This document shows, one piece after another, positions 25,130-32,778 of a DNA stretch of 64,000 bases. The number at the start of each line of letters is the position of its first letter. Positions within the stretch are counted from its first letter, which is position 1. The notes beneath the pieces were generated by a model that was not told the origin of the DNA, made no database searches, and worked only from the letters and a program-made list of their open reading frames with translations. A program made the position numbers and the translations under genes. Source of the DNA: Pseudomonas protegens (GTDB lineage: Bacteria; Pseudomonadota; Gammaproteobacteria; Pseudomonadales; Pseudomonadaceae); assembly GCF_003363755.1 (NCBI RefSeq), contig NZ_CP031396.1, forward strand, positions 4,496,501 through 4,560,500, read 5' to 3'.

Positions 25130-26536
25130 TTAGAGAATATTGAACGGGATGGTGGTGACCAGACGGAATTCATTGATGTTGCCGTCGGCCTGGTTCTCGC
25201 TCGCGCGGTGAGTGGTGTAGGTGGCGCGGATCGCCGTGGCTTTCAGCGGGCCGCTCTGCACGGCGTAGGAAGCACCGATGCCGTATTCGTAGTGGTGTTC
25301 GCCGTCCATGGTGCGTACGCCATAGAGCTTGCCTTCCGAGTTGATACCGCCGTAGGCACTGCCGTTGTAGTGGGTGCCGTCGATGCCCCAGCCACGGGCC
25401 TGGTAGATGTTGAACTTCAGGCCGGGCACGCCATATTCGGCCATGTTCAGACCGTAGGCGATCTGGAAGGATTTCTCGTTCGGGCCGTTGAAGTCCGAGA
25501 GCAGGGAGTTGGCTAGGTAGATGCCGTTGGTTTCGTGCAGGTAGTCGAAGTATTCGTTGCCGCTGACTTCCTGGTACGAGAAGGTCAGGCTATGGGCCTG
25601 GTGGGTCAGGCCGAGAGACAGGGAGTAGGTATCGTTGTCGATATTGCCCATCTCTTTCTTGCCGGTGTCGACGGTCTTGTAGTAGTTCAGGCCGGTGGTC
25701 AGGCTCAGCACCGAGCTGTCGCCCAGCTCGTGGGTGGCGCCGAAGTAGTACTGGTTCCAGAAGTCTTCCACCTTGGAGGCGTAGAGGCTGGTCTTCAGGC
25801 TTTTCAGCGGCTGGTAGTTGAGGCCGACGATGCTCACGCGGTCGGTCTCGGCGGTATTGCTGGTGTACTCGGAGCGGAATTTCGACAGGCTCTGTTCGGT
25901 CCGTGGCGATACCCGGTCGAAGGTGCCGGCATCGAACGACAGGTTGTTGAACTCTTCGCTGTGGATGCTCACCCCTTCAAAGCTCGAAGGCAGTGCACGG
26001 TTGCCGATGACATCGACGATTGGCGTGCTGAAGTTCTGCCGGCCGGCGGTCAGGGTGGTGTTGGACACGCGGAACTTGACGTTGGCCAGGCCCAGCTTGC
26101 TCCACTGGCCCACGGCATCGCCGTCGGAATGGGTCAGGGTGCGGTTGTTCTTGCCGGCGATGTGCTTGCGGTCACGATCCAGGGCAATGGCGTTGTAGGC
26201 CGCGACTTCGGTGCTGACGCCCACGGTGCCTTCGGTGAAGCCGGAGCTGTAGTTGAGGATGGTGCCCTGGACCCAGTTGATGCGGCGTGGGGTCGAGGTA
26301 TCTACACCATTGTGTTGGTACGAAAAACGGTCATTGCGCCGTTTCAGCTCGTTGGCGTACCAGTTGCGGGTGGTACCCGACAGGCTTTGCCCTTCGATGA
26401 AGCCTTTGGCCTCCGCCTGGGCATTGGTGCTGTTCTGTACAGTCGGGACGAAGTCCTGGCTGACGTTCTCCGCATAGGCCGTGGCGGTGATGCTACTGAT
26501 AGCCAAGGCTAACAATGCGCTGCTGCTCAGTTTCAT
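25130..26536 (-). CDS. opdP: OprD-family porin for peptides
   Basis: The 468-residue outer-membrane porin has a signal peptide (LLALAISSITATAYA/EN), OprD-family strands such as GFIEGQSLSGTTRNWY and the C-terminal FRLVTTIPFNIL. OpdP in P. aeruginosa takes up glycine-glutamate and other dipeptides and admits carbapenems. Placement among dipeptide-uptake genes supports the same role. The ATG at 26536 has AAAGGAG eight bases upstream; the longer frame to 26608 adds a lysine-rich stretch before the signal peptide and is rejected. An A-rich stretch next to the ribosome-binding site resembles a Hfq/Crc target. Confidence 0.9.
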   Translation of the reverse strand: MKLSSSALLALAISSITATAYAENVSQDFVPTVQNSTNAQAEAKGFIEGQSLSGTTRNWYANELKRRNDRFSYQHNGVDTSTPRRINWVQGTILNYSSGFTEGTVGVSTEVAAYNAIALDRDRKHIAGKNNRTLTHSDGDAVGQWSKLGLANVKFRVSNTTLTAGRQNFSTPIVDVIGNRALPSSFEGVSIHSEEFNNLSFDAGTFDRVSPRTEQSLSKFRSEYTSNTAETDRVSIVGLNYQPLKSLKTSLYASKVEDFWNQYYFGATHELGDSSVLSLTTGLNYYKTVDTGKKEMGNIDNDTYSLSLGLTHQAHSLTFSYQEVSGNEYFDYLHETNGIYLANSLLSDFNGPNEKSFQIAYGLNMAEYGVPGLKFNIYQARGWGIDGTHYNGSAYGGINSEGKLYGVRTMDGEHHYEYGIGASYAVQSGPLKATAIRATYTTHRASENQADGNINEFRLVTTIPFNIL

Positions 26537-26614
26537 GGGTGAAGCTCCTTTGTTTTCTTTTTTAGATGCCGGTTTTTTTGGGCCGGCTGGTTTTTGGAAC
26601 TCATTCATGGCATC

Positions 26615-26626
26615 GCAAACGTTTGC
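26615..26626. promoter_or_regulatory. Palindrome GCAAACGTTTGC upstream of opdP
   Basis: This perfect 12-base palindrome with a central CG has the form of LacI-family operators. It lies 79-90 bases upstream of the opdP ATG. No LacI-family gene is in the window, so the regulator is unknown. Confidence 0.4.
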
Positions 26627-26664
26627 ACGCGGCTCAATCGCCGAATTCAGGCAAAGCGCCTGCG

Positions 26665-26685
26665 TGAGGGCGAGAGTCGCCCTCA
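26665..26685 (-). other. Hairpin between the second dppA paralogue and opdP
   Basis: TGAGGGCGA and TCGCCCTCA pair perfectly around a three-base loop, 18 bases after the stop codon of the upstream binding-protein gene. No T-run follows, so termination would be incomplete. Confidence 0.55.
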
Positions 26686-26702
26686 GGGTTCTGGCTCATC
26701 GG

Positions 26703-28289
26703 TTATGGGGTCAGGCTGACACCTGAGAAGGAGTTGCGGCCGAAGGGACTGACCTTGAAACCCTCGACTTTCGCACTCAACGGCTGGTTGATCGTCGAGT
26801 GGGCAACAGGTGTGATCGGCACTTGCTGCTTGAGCAACTGCTGGGCCTGCTTATAGAGCTCGGTGCGCTGTTCGCGGTCGGTAACGACCTTGGCTTGCTT
26901 GATCAACTGGTCGTATTGCGGGTCGCACCACATGGAGTAGTTGTTGCCGCCGATGGCGTCACAGCTGTACAGGGTGCCGAGCCAGTTGTCCGGGTCACCG
27001 TTGTCTCCGGTCCAGCCGATCAGGCTGATGTCGTGTTCGCCGTTTTTGGTGCGCTTGATGTATTCGCCCCATTCGTAGCTGACGATCTTCACCTTGAGGC
27101 CGATCTTCGCCCAGTCGGACTGGAGCATTTCGGCCATCAGCTTGGCGTTGGGGTTGTAGGGGCGTTGCACGGGCATGGCCCAGAGGGTGATTTCCGTGCC
27201 TTCCTTGACCCCGGCAGCCTTGAGCAACTCGCGGGCCTTTTCCGGGTTGTAGGCAGCGTCCTTGATCGTCTCGTCGTAGGACCACTGGGTGGGCGGCATG
27301 GCGTTCACCGCCAACTGGCCGGCGCCCTGGTACACGGCATTGAGGATGCTCTGCTTGTTCACCGCCATGTCCAGTGCCTGGCGCACTTCGAGGCGGTCGA
27401 AGGGTTTGTGTTGCACGTTGTAGGCGATGTAGCCGAGGTTGAAGCCGGGCTTCTCGATGACTTGCAGTTTCGGGTCGTTTTTCAGGGCATCGATGTCGGC
27501 GGGACGCGGGTGCAGGGTCACCTGGCATTCGCCGGCGCGCAGCTTCTGCACGCGTACCGAGGCATCGGTGTTGATGGCGAAGATCAGCCTGTCGAGCTTG
27601 ACCCGGCTCGGGTCCCAGTAATGCGGGTTGGCGGCGTAGCGAATCTGCGAGTCTTTCTGGTAGCGCTGGAACACGAACGGTCCGGTGCCGATGGGTTGCT
27701 GGTTGATCTGGCTGGGCGTGCCGGCCTTGAGCAGTTGCTCGGCGTATTCGGCGGAGAGGATCGCGGCAAAGCTCATGGCCAGGTTCTGGATGAACGCCGC
27801 GTCCACGGTGTTGAGGGTCATGACCACGGTCATGGGGTCGGTTTTTTCGACCTTGGCGATGTTCTTGTTCAGGCTCATGCCGTTGAAGTAGGGAAACTCC
27901 GTCGGATAGGCCTTACGGAACGGATGTTCGGCGTCGAGCATGCGATTGAAGGTGAACAGCACGTCGTCGGCGTTGAGGTCTCGGCTGGGCTTGAAGTAGG
28001 GAGTGCTGTGGAATTTCACCCCTTCACGCAGGTGAAAGCTGTACTTGAGGCCGTCCTCGGAAATATCCCAGCTCTTGGCCAGGGCCGGCAGTACGTTGGT
28101 TGCGCCTTTTTCGAACTCCACAAGGCGGTTGTACAACGGCTCGGCGGCATCGTTGTCGGTGGCGGTGGTGTACTGCGCGGTGTCAAAGCCTGCGGGGCTG
28201 CCTTCGGAACAGAACACCAGGCTGCGGTCGGCAGCGCTGCAGATCGAACTGGTGGCCAGCAGGGCCGAGAAAATCAACGAATGACGCAT
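26703..28289 (-). CDS. Peptide-binding periplasmic protein (DppA paralogue)
   Basis: The 528-residue family-5 solute-binding protein has a signal peptide ending near SSICSA/AD and the core LVFCSEGSPAGFDTAQYTT. Other conserved blocks are LNADDVLFTFNRML, PIGTGPFVF and GWTGDNGDPDNWLG. It is strikingly close to the next paralogue at 28597-30222, so the two arose by duplication. The ATG at 28289 follows GGAG, with AACAAAAA just upstream, a Hfq/Crc-like motif. It is transcribed toward opdP and probably shares its peptide import through DppBCDF. Confidence 0.88.
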   Translation of the reverse strand: MRHSLIFSALLATSSICSAADRSLVFCSEGSPAGFDTAQYTTATDNDAAEPLYNRLVEFEKGATNVLPALAKSWDISEDGLKYSFHLREGVKFHSTPYFKPSRDLNADDVLFTFNRMLDAEHPFRKAYPTEFPYFNGMSLNKNIAKVEKTDPMTVVMTLNTVDAAFIQNLAMSFAAILSAEYAEQLLKAGTPSQINQQPIGTGPFVFQRYQKDSQIRYAANPHYWDPSRVKLDRLIFAINTDASVRVQKLRAGECQVTLHPRPADIDALKNDPKLQVIEKPGFNLGYIAYNVQHKPFDRLEVRQALDMAVNKQSILNAVYQGAGQLAVNAMPPTQWSYDETIKDAAYNPEKARELLKAAGVKEGTEITLWAMPVQRPYNPNAKLMAEMLQSDWAKIGLKVKIVSYEWGEYIKRTKNGEHDISLIGWTGDNGDPDNWLGTLYSCDAIGGNNYSMWCDPQYDQLIKQAKVVTDREQRTELYKQAQQLLKQQVPITPVAHSTINQPLSAKVEGFKVSPFGRNSFSGVSLTP

Positions 28290-28320
28290 GACGGTCCATC
28301 TCCATTTTTTGTTGTGATGA

Positions 28321-28364
28321 TCAATGGACCCTGGCTCCTTCCTGGAGCCTGTACAGGCCATTGA
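28321..28364 (-). promoter_or_regulatory. Two-part hairpin in the leader of the second dppA paralogue
   Basis: TCAATGG (28321) pairs with CCATTGA (to 28364) at the base, and GGCTCC pairs with GGAGCC at the tip over loop TTCCT, separated by an internal loop. It lies about 32 bases before the start codon. The rest of the 28290-28596 gap shows only the terminator at 28562. Confidence 0.45.
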
Positions 28365-28561
28365 TGCCCAACCATGGCTGCAGCAAATGCCCACCGATAG
28401 ACGCAGTTTTGCCATGCCTCGACGTTAGGAGCCGAAGGCTGGGTCGTATATGCGCTGTACCTGAAAGGCTTGTAGGAATCGGCTCTAAATTCGAAAGATC
28501 ACGTCCAAAAGGACGCAATCTCGACCCCAGGGCCGGACGCTTTCAGGGGGGGCGGTAAAAC

Positions 28562-28588
28562 AACGGCGACGCCAGGGACGTCGCCGTT
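28562..28588 (-). terminator. Terminator after the third dppA paralogue
   Basis: AACGGCGAC and GTCGCCGTT form a nine-pair stem eight bases after the stop codon, followed on the minus strand by TTTTA after one G. The gene upstream (28597-30222) is therefore likely its own transcription unit. Confidence 0.75.
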
Positions 28589-28596
28589 GCAGAACC

Positions 28597-30222
28597 TTAT
28601 TTGCCGATGCCTACGCCGTAGAAGGAGTTCAAGCCAAAGGGGCTGATCTTGAAATCCTGCACGTTGGCGCGCATGGGTTGGAACACCGTCGAGTGAGCGA
28701 TAGGTGTCATCGGAACGGCATCTTTGAGAATGTGTTGCGCCTGCTTGTACAGCTCGGTGCGTTTGGCCACATCCGACGTGGCCTTGGCTTGCTTGATCAG
28801 GGCGTCATAAGGCTTGTCGCACCATTTCGAGAAGTTGTTGCCGTTCATTGCATCGCAGCCGAACAGGGTGCCGAGCCAGTTGTCGGGGTCACCATTGTCG
28901 CCGCTCCAGCCGATGATCATCGCCTGGTTCTCGCCGCCTTTGGAGCGCTTGATGTACTCGCCCCACTCGTAGCTGACGATGTTGACCTTGAGACCGATCT
29001 TGGCCCAGTCGGACTGCAGCATCTCGGCCATCAGTTTGGCGTTCGGGTTGTACGGACGCTGTACCGGCATGGCCCAGAGGGTGATCTGGGTGCCTTCCTT
29101 GATGCCCGCTTCCTTGAGCAACTGCTTGGCTTTCTCGGGATCGTACTGGGCGTCCTTGATGCTGGTGTCGTAGGACCATTGGGTCGGCGGCATGGCGTTG
29201 ACCGCCAGTTGGCCGGCGCCCTGGTAGACCGAGTCGATGATCTGCGGCTTGTTGACGGCCATGTCCAGTGCCTGGCGAACCTTGAGGTCAGCCAGCGGGT
29301 TGGCGTCGGTGCGGCCCTTGAGCACCGGCATCACGTTGTAGGCGATGTAGCCCAGGTTGAAGCCTGCCTGTTCAGGCATCTTCAGGGTCTTGTCTTCCTT
29401 GAGCGCCTTGAGGTCGGCCGGGCGCGGGAAGAGGGTGATCTGGCATTCGTTTTTCTTCAGCTTCTGGATGCGCACCGATGGGTCGGTGGTGATGGCGAAG
29501 ATCAGGTTGTCGATCTTCACGTCTTCAGGTTTCCAGTAGTCCTTGTTGCCGGTGTAGCGGATGTTGGAGTCTTTTTGGTAGCTCTTGAAAACGAAGGGAC
29601 CTGTGCCGATCGGCTTCTGGTTGATATCGCTGGTCTTGCCTTCCTTGAGCAGCTTGTCGGCGTACTCGGCGGACTGGATGGAGGCAAAGCTCATGGCCAG
29701 GTTCTGGATGAATGCGGCATCAACGGTTTTCAGGGTGAACTTGACGGTCTTGTCGTCGACTTTCTCGACCTTGGTGATGTTGGTGTCCATCCCCATGTCG
29801 GTGAAATACGGGAATTCGGTCGGGTATGCCTTACGGAACGGCATGTCCTTGTCGATCATGCGGTTGAAGGTGAACAGCACGTCGTCGGCGTTGAAGGTCC
29901 GGGTCGGGGTGAAGTACGGCGTGGTGTGGAACTTGACCCCTTCGCGCAGGTGGAAGGTGTAGGTCAGACCGTCGTCCGAGATGTCCCAACTGGTGGCCAG
30001 GCCCGGAATGACTGCGGTGCCGCCACGTTCGAACTGGCTGAGGCGGTTGTAGAGGGTTTCGGCTGAGGCGTCGAAGTCGGTTCCGGTGGTGTACTGGCCA
30101 GGGTCGAAACCGGCCGGGCTCCCTTCAGAGCAGAACACCAGGTTAGTCGCCGCGTGGGCGAAGGGGGTGCTGGCCAGCAAGCCGGCACTGACTAAAAACG
30201 GAAGGACTGCTTTTTTGAACAT
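28597..30222 (-). CDS. Peptide-binding periplasmic protein (DppA paralogue, DppA3 position)
   Basis: The 541-residue family-5 solute-binding protein has a signal peptide ending STPFAHA/AT. The core LVFCSEGSPAGFDPGQYTTG and blocks FNADDVLFTFNRMI and GWSGDNGDPDNWLG closely match the neighbouring paralogue. A short insertion (PVLKGRTDANPLADL) near residue 335 distinguishes it. The ATG at 30222 is preferred over an in-frame ATG at 30246 by its position before the signal peptide and by a GAGG ribosome-binding site. It lies nearest the regulator, as PA4500 does in P. aeruginosa. Confidence 0.9.
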   Translation of the reverse strand: MFKKAVLPFLVSAGLLASTPFAHAATNLVFCSEGSPAGFDPGQYTTGTDFDASAETLYNRLSQFERGGTAVIPGLATSWDISDDGLTYTFHLREGVKFHTTPYFTPTRTFNADDVLFTFNRMIDKDMPFRKAYPTEFPYFTDMGMDTNITKVEKVDDKTVKFTLKTVDAAFIQNLAMSFASIQSAEYADKLLKEGKTSDINQKPIGTGPFVFKSYQKDSNIRYTGNKDYWKPEDVKIDNLIFAITTDPSVRIQKLKKNECQITLFPRPADLKALKEDKTLKMPEQAGFNLGYIAYNVMPVLKGRTDANPLADLKVRQALDMAVNKPQIIDSVYQGAGQLAVNAMPPTQWSYDTSIKDAQYDPEKAKQLLKEAGIKEGTQITLWAMPVQRPYNPNAKLMAEMLQSDWAKIGLKVNIVSYEWGEYIKRSKGGENQAMIIGWSGDNGDPDNWLGTLFGCDAMNGNNFSKWCDKPYDALIKQAKATSDVAKRTELYKQAQHILKDAVPMTPIAHSTVFQPMRANVQDFKISPFGLNSFYGVGIGK

Positions 30223-31036
30223 GGTGGCCTCATGATTTGTTGTCATTTTTGGTGTAGAGGGCGACCTTGTGAGTCGACCCGCCGATACTTATGCAGCCCT
30301 CATACCCATTGCAAGATGCAGGGCCGACACAAGTCTCAAAGAGTGGAACGAACGTACACGAATGACGCATTTGTATAAATATTGACGCATTTGACCGTTT
30401 GCGCAGGTCTTTTCTGGTGCATGCGTTGCTTTTCTATTGGGCAAACAGGGCTGTTCGCGCCCTCGCTTGGTGCATCAATGGAATGGGCGCCGACTGGCTT
30501 GTGCTTGAGCCGCCAGACCTTTTCAGGCAGGCGCAAATCTTCGACGCATCCGGTTGACCGGATGGCGCAGAACGACGGGGTAGGGGAGGCCGTTGGAGAC
30601 GGTTGCCCGGGACCTTGCAGGCGATGGCGAATGGACAGCGCATCGTCGGCGGTGTTGAAGTCGCGGCTCGCAGTGAAGTTGTCACTGTGGAGGTTGCTGG
30701 TGGCGCGTGACAGTGGCGTATCGAGGATCAGCCCCGCTGTCTGCCAAACCCGGAGCGGAAAGGTCTTACGCATGCAAACCTCATTTTTTCTTTTTCTAGG
30801 GCATATCTGAGGATTGGCCTTGTGGGCCGCGGTAACTCGCCTTTCTATGGGGCGTGGATGCAGCCCCATGGACCCTGTGCGGCGATGGCGATCACTTGTT
30901 GTGTTGTTGTTTGTCGATTCGCCGATGCCGAAATTAAGTCATGCTGAAATCGTGGTCAACGAAAATTAAGCCTGACTAACATTTCTCTTGCGCACAGGTA
31001 CCTCTGTAAGGTTCGGCAGGCGACTGCGGGTGGGGC
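30223..31036. other. Long gap between the third dppA paralogue and psdR
   Basis: This 814-base gap contains the dppA remnant at about 30560-30780, the promoter region of the third dppA paralogue, and about 250 AT-richer bases before psdR. No intact gene or RNA gene was recognised. Confidence 0.5.
30560..30780 (-). pseudogene. Decayed remnant of a dppA-type binding-protein gene
   Basis: On the minus strand, after a possible start near 30774 (MRKTFPLRVW), the frame reads HSDNFTASRDFNTADDALSIRHR. This aligns with the conserved HTTPYFTPTRTFNADDVLFTFNR of the adjacent DppA proteins. Similarity continues in another frame, where the DNA around 30590-30610 reads CTCCAACGGCCTCCCCTACC, then fades. The rest of the binding-protein gene is gone. 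The most likely history is a fourth dppA copy lost by deletion and frameshift. Longer ORFs predicted here on either strand are chance frames over the remnant. Confidence 0.55.
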
Positions 31037-31600
31037 TTACGCCGCCGAATGGTCGTCGAACAGGCCCATGGTCGTGACCGTCAGGACTTCCGCCGGGCCG
31101 TTACCGACATTGGCCAGGCAGTGGGTCTTGGTCGAGTCGAAGTGCACCGAGTCGCCGGCGCCAAGTGGGTATTGCTGATCTTCGATGGTGTAGACGATCT
31201 GTCCCGAAAGAACGTAGGAAAACTCAGAGCCATCGTGGGAGATCAGTTCCGACTGATAGCCCACCGGGATGTTCATTTTCACCGCGTTGATCAGGTTGCC
31301 GGGAAAGGAGCTGGACAGCCGTTCGTAGGCCAGTGGCTGACCTTCGATGGTGTAGCGCACGCGCTTGCCGTCGTGGGAGTCGGGTTGCGCCTGGGTCGGC
31401 TGGTCGAACAGAGCGTTCAGCGGAACGTTCAGCGACTTGGCAATGTTGACCAGAGACGAGATCGATACACCGGTGAGATTGCGTTCCGCTTGGGAGAGGA
31501 AACTGGCGGTCAGGCCGGATTCACTGGCAATTTGGCGCAGGGTTTTCTTGGCGGCGCGGCGATAGCGGCGCAGGCGTTCGCCGATGCGATCTGCGGTCAT
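31037..31600 (-). CDS. psdR: XRE-cupin transcriptional regulator of dipeptide metabolism
   Basis: The 187-residue protein has an N-terminal helix-turn-helix of the XRE type (residues about 10-65, IGERLRRYRRAAKKTLRQIA, SGLTASFLSQAERN) and a C-terminal cupin domain (HDGSEFSYVLSGQIVYTIED, PLGAGDSVHFD). PsdR in P. aeruginosa (PA4499) represses the dpp operon and the dipeptidase gene mdpA. Position upstream of the dpp genes supports the same role. The mdpA gene that accompanies psdR there is not in this window. The ATG at 31600 is preferred; the extension to 31711 is not protein-like. Confidence 0.82.
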   Translation of the reverse strand: MTADRIGERLRRYRRAAKKTLRQIASESGLTASFLSQAERNLTGVSISSLVNIAKSLNVPLNALFDQPTQAQPDSHDGKRVRYTIEGQPLAYERLSSSFPGNLINAVKMNIPVGYQSELISHDGSEFSYVLSGQIVYTIEDQQYPLGAGDSVHFDSTKTHCLANVGNGPAEVLTVTTMGLFDDHSAA

Positions 31601-31760
31601 TAGAGAGACTCTTATAGGAAAGAAGCAGTATACCCGGCAGACACCCATGACGCCTGGCAGGCGCAATACCGAGGTGCGTAACTTTAGCATCACCCTGGTG
31701 GCCGAACGCACCTTCCCTGAGCTGAGTTCATCGAGTGCCGGTTGAAATGCCTGGTCACGA

Positions 31761-31803
31761 AAAACGGCGGTGACCTCGGTTTGCGCTGGAGGTTACCGCC
31801 GTT
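31761..31803 (-). terminator. Terminator of the SIMPL-domain gene
   Basis: AACGGCGGT and ACCGCCGTT, extended by GACCTC/GAGGT with one mismatch, form a long stem 20 bases after the stop codon, followed on the minus strand by TTTTT. Confidence 0.85.
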
Positions 31804-31822
31804 GGGGGACGCTGGGAGAGGT

Positions 31823-32539
31823 TTACGGCATCAGCACTTCGATGGCGCCGTCGGCGGTCATGCTGACCTGGCTGGTGCCAGCCTCGACTTCCGGAGTCAC
31901 GGGCGCCGAATCCATGCTGGCGGCCTTCATCATCATTGGCGCACGCAGGTAGGGCTGTGGATAACCGTTGCTGTTGAGGTTCAGGTTGACGATTTTGTAG
32001 CCCTTGCCACCCAGGGCTTCGGTGGCCAGTTGAGCACGGGCCTTGAACGCCTTGACCGCGTCCTTGAGCAGGGCATCTTCGCTGGCCTTGCGGGTCGGGT
32101 CGGCGATGGCGAAGTCCATGCCCGCCATTTTCAGATCGCCCAGCAGTTCGCCGGTGAGCTTGGACAAGGCGGCGAAGTCGGAGCTTTCCAGGCGCAGTTC
32201 GGCGCGCTCACGCCAGCCGGTGATCTTCTGGCCTTTGTCGTCGTAGATCGGGTAGCTGTTGCGGCTGCCCTGGCGCAGCGTCACATCCTTGACCTGGCGG
32301 GCCTGACCCAGGGCCTTGTTCATGGTGCTGGTGATTTCTGCAGCAAGTTTGGCCGGGTCGCTGTTCTGCGATTCGCTGTAGAGGGTCACGATCATCAGGT
32401 CCCGTGCCACTTCCTGGCTGACTTCGGCACGCAGGGAAATCTGGTTGTAGTGCAGTTCATCGGCGGCCAGGGCGGGCAGACTGGTGAGGGTGCCGGCGCT
32501 GAGGGCCAGAAGGGCGAGGCTGCGACTGAAATGCTGCAT
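31823..32539 (-). CDS. SIMPL (DUF541) domain periplasmic protein
   Basis: The 238-residue protein has a signal peptide ending SLPALAA/DE and a DUF541/SIMPL domain over most of the mature part (ISLRAEVSQEVARDLMIVTL, GWRERAELRLESSDF). Family members are periplasmic or outer-membrane-associated, and their biochemical role is not established. It is single and divergent from roxS, as PA4495 is from PA4494 in P. aeruginosa, and could belong to the RoxSR regulon, but that is inference from position only. Confidence 0.85.
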   Translation of the reverse strand: MQHFSRSLALLALSAGTLTSLPALAADELHYNQISLRAEVSQEVARDLMIVTLYSESQNSDPAKLAAEITSTMNKALGQARQVKDVTLRQGSRNSYPIYDDKGQKITGWRERAELRLESSDFAALSKLTGELLGDLKMAGMDFAIADPTRKASEDALLKDAVKAFKARAQLATEALGGKGYKIVNLNLNSNGYPQPYLRAPMMMKAASMDSAPVTPEVEAGTSQVSMTADGAIEVLMP

Positions 32540-32778
32540 GGAAACTCCTTGAGTGCGGTCCGCAGGATCAGCTCAGAGCCTGCGTGAAACATTCAGACAG
32601 TGAGGGGCTGCGGCAAGTTTCAAGCCGCAAGCTGCATGTTGAGAGCCAATACGCTTGTAGCTCAAAGCGTGCAGCTTGCCACTGTTTTTCTGTGACGCTT
32701 TGCCGCAGTTTTGCCTGTGGCGGGGGCTGCTTGGTTATACTCCCGCCGATTGCCCTGGAGCGCTCATCAGGAGAGCTC

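Noticed and set aside
30336..30869. A 177-codon minus-strand frame and overlapping plus-strand frame of 142 codons
   Set aside because: The only protein-like stretch is the dppA remnant, and similarity changes frame inside it. I call the interval a pseudogene instead.
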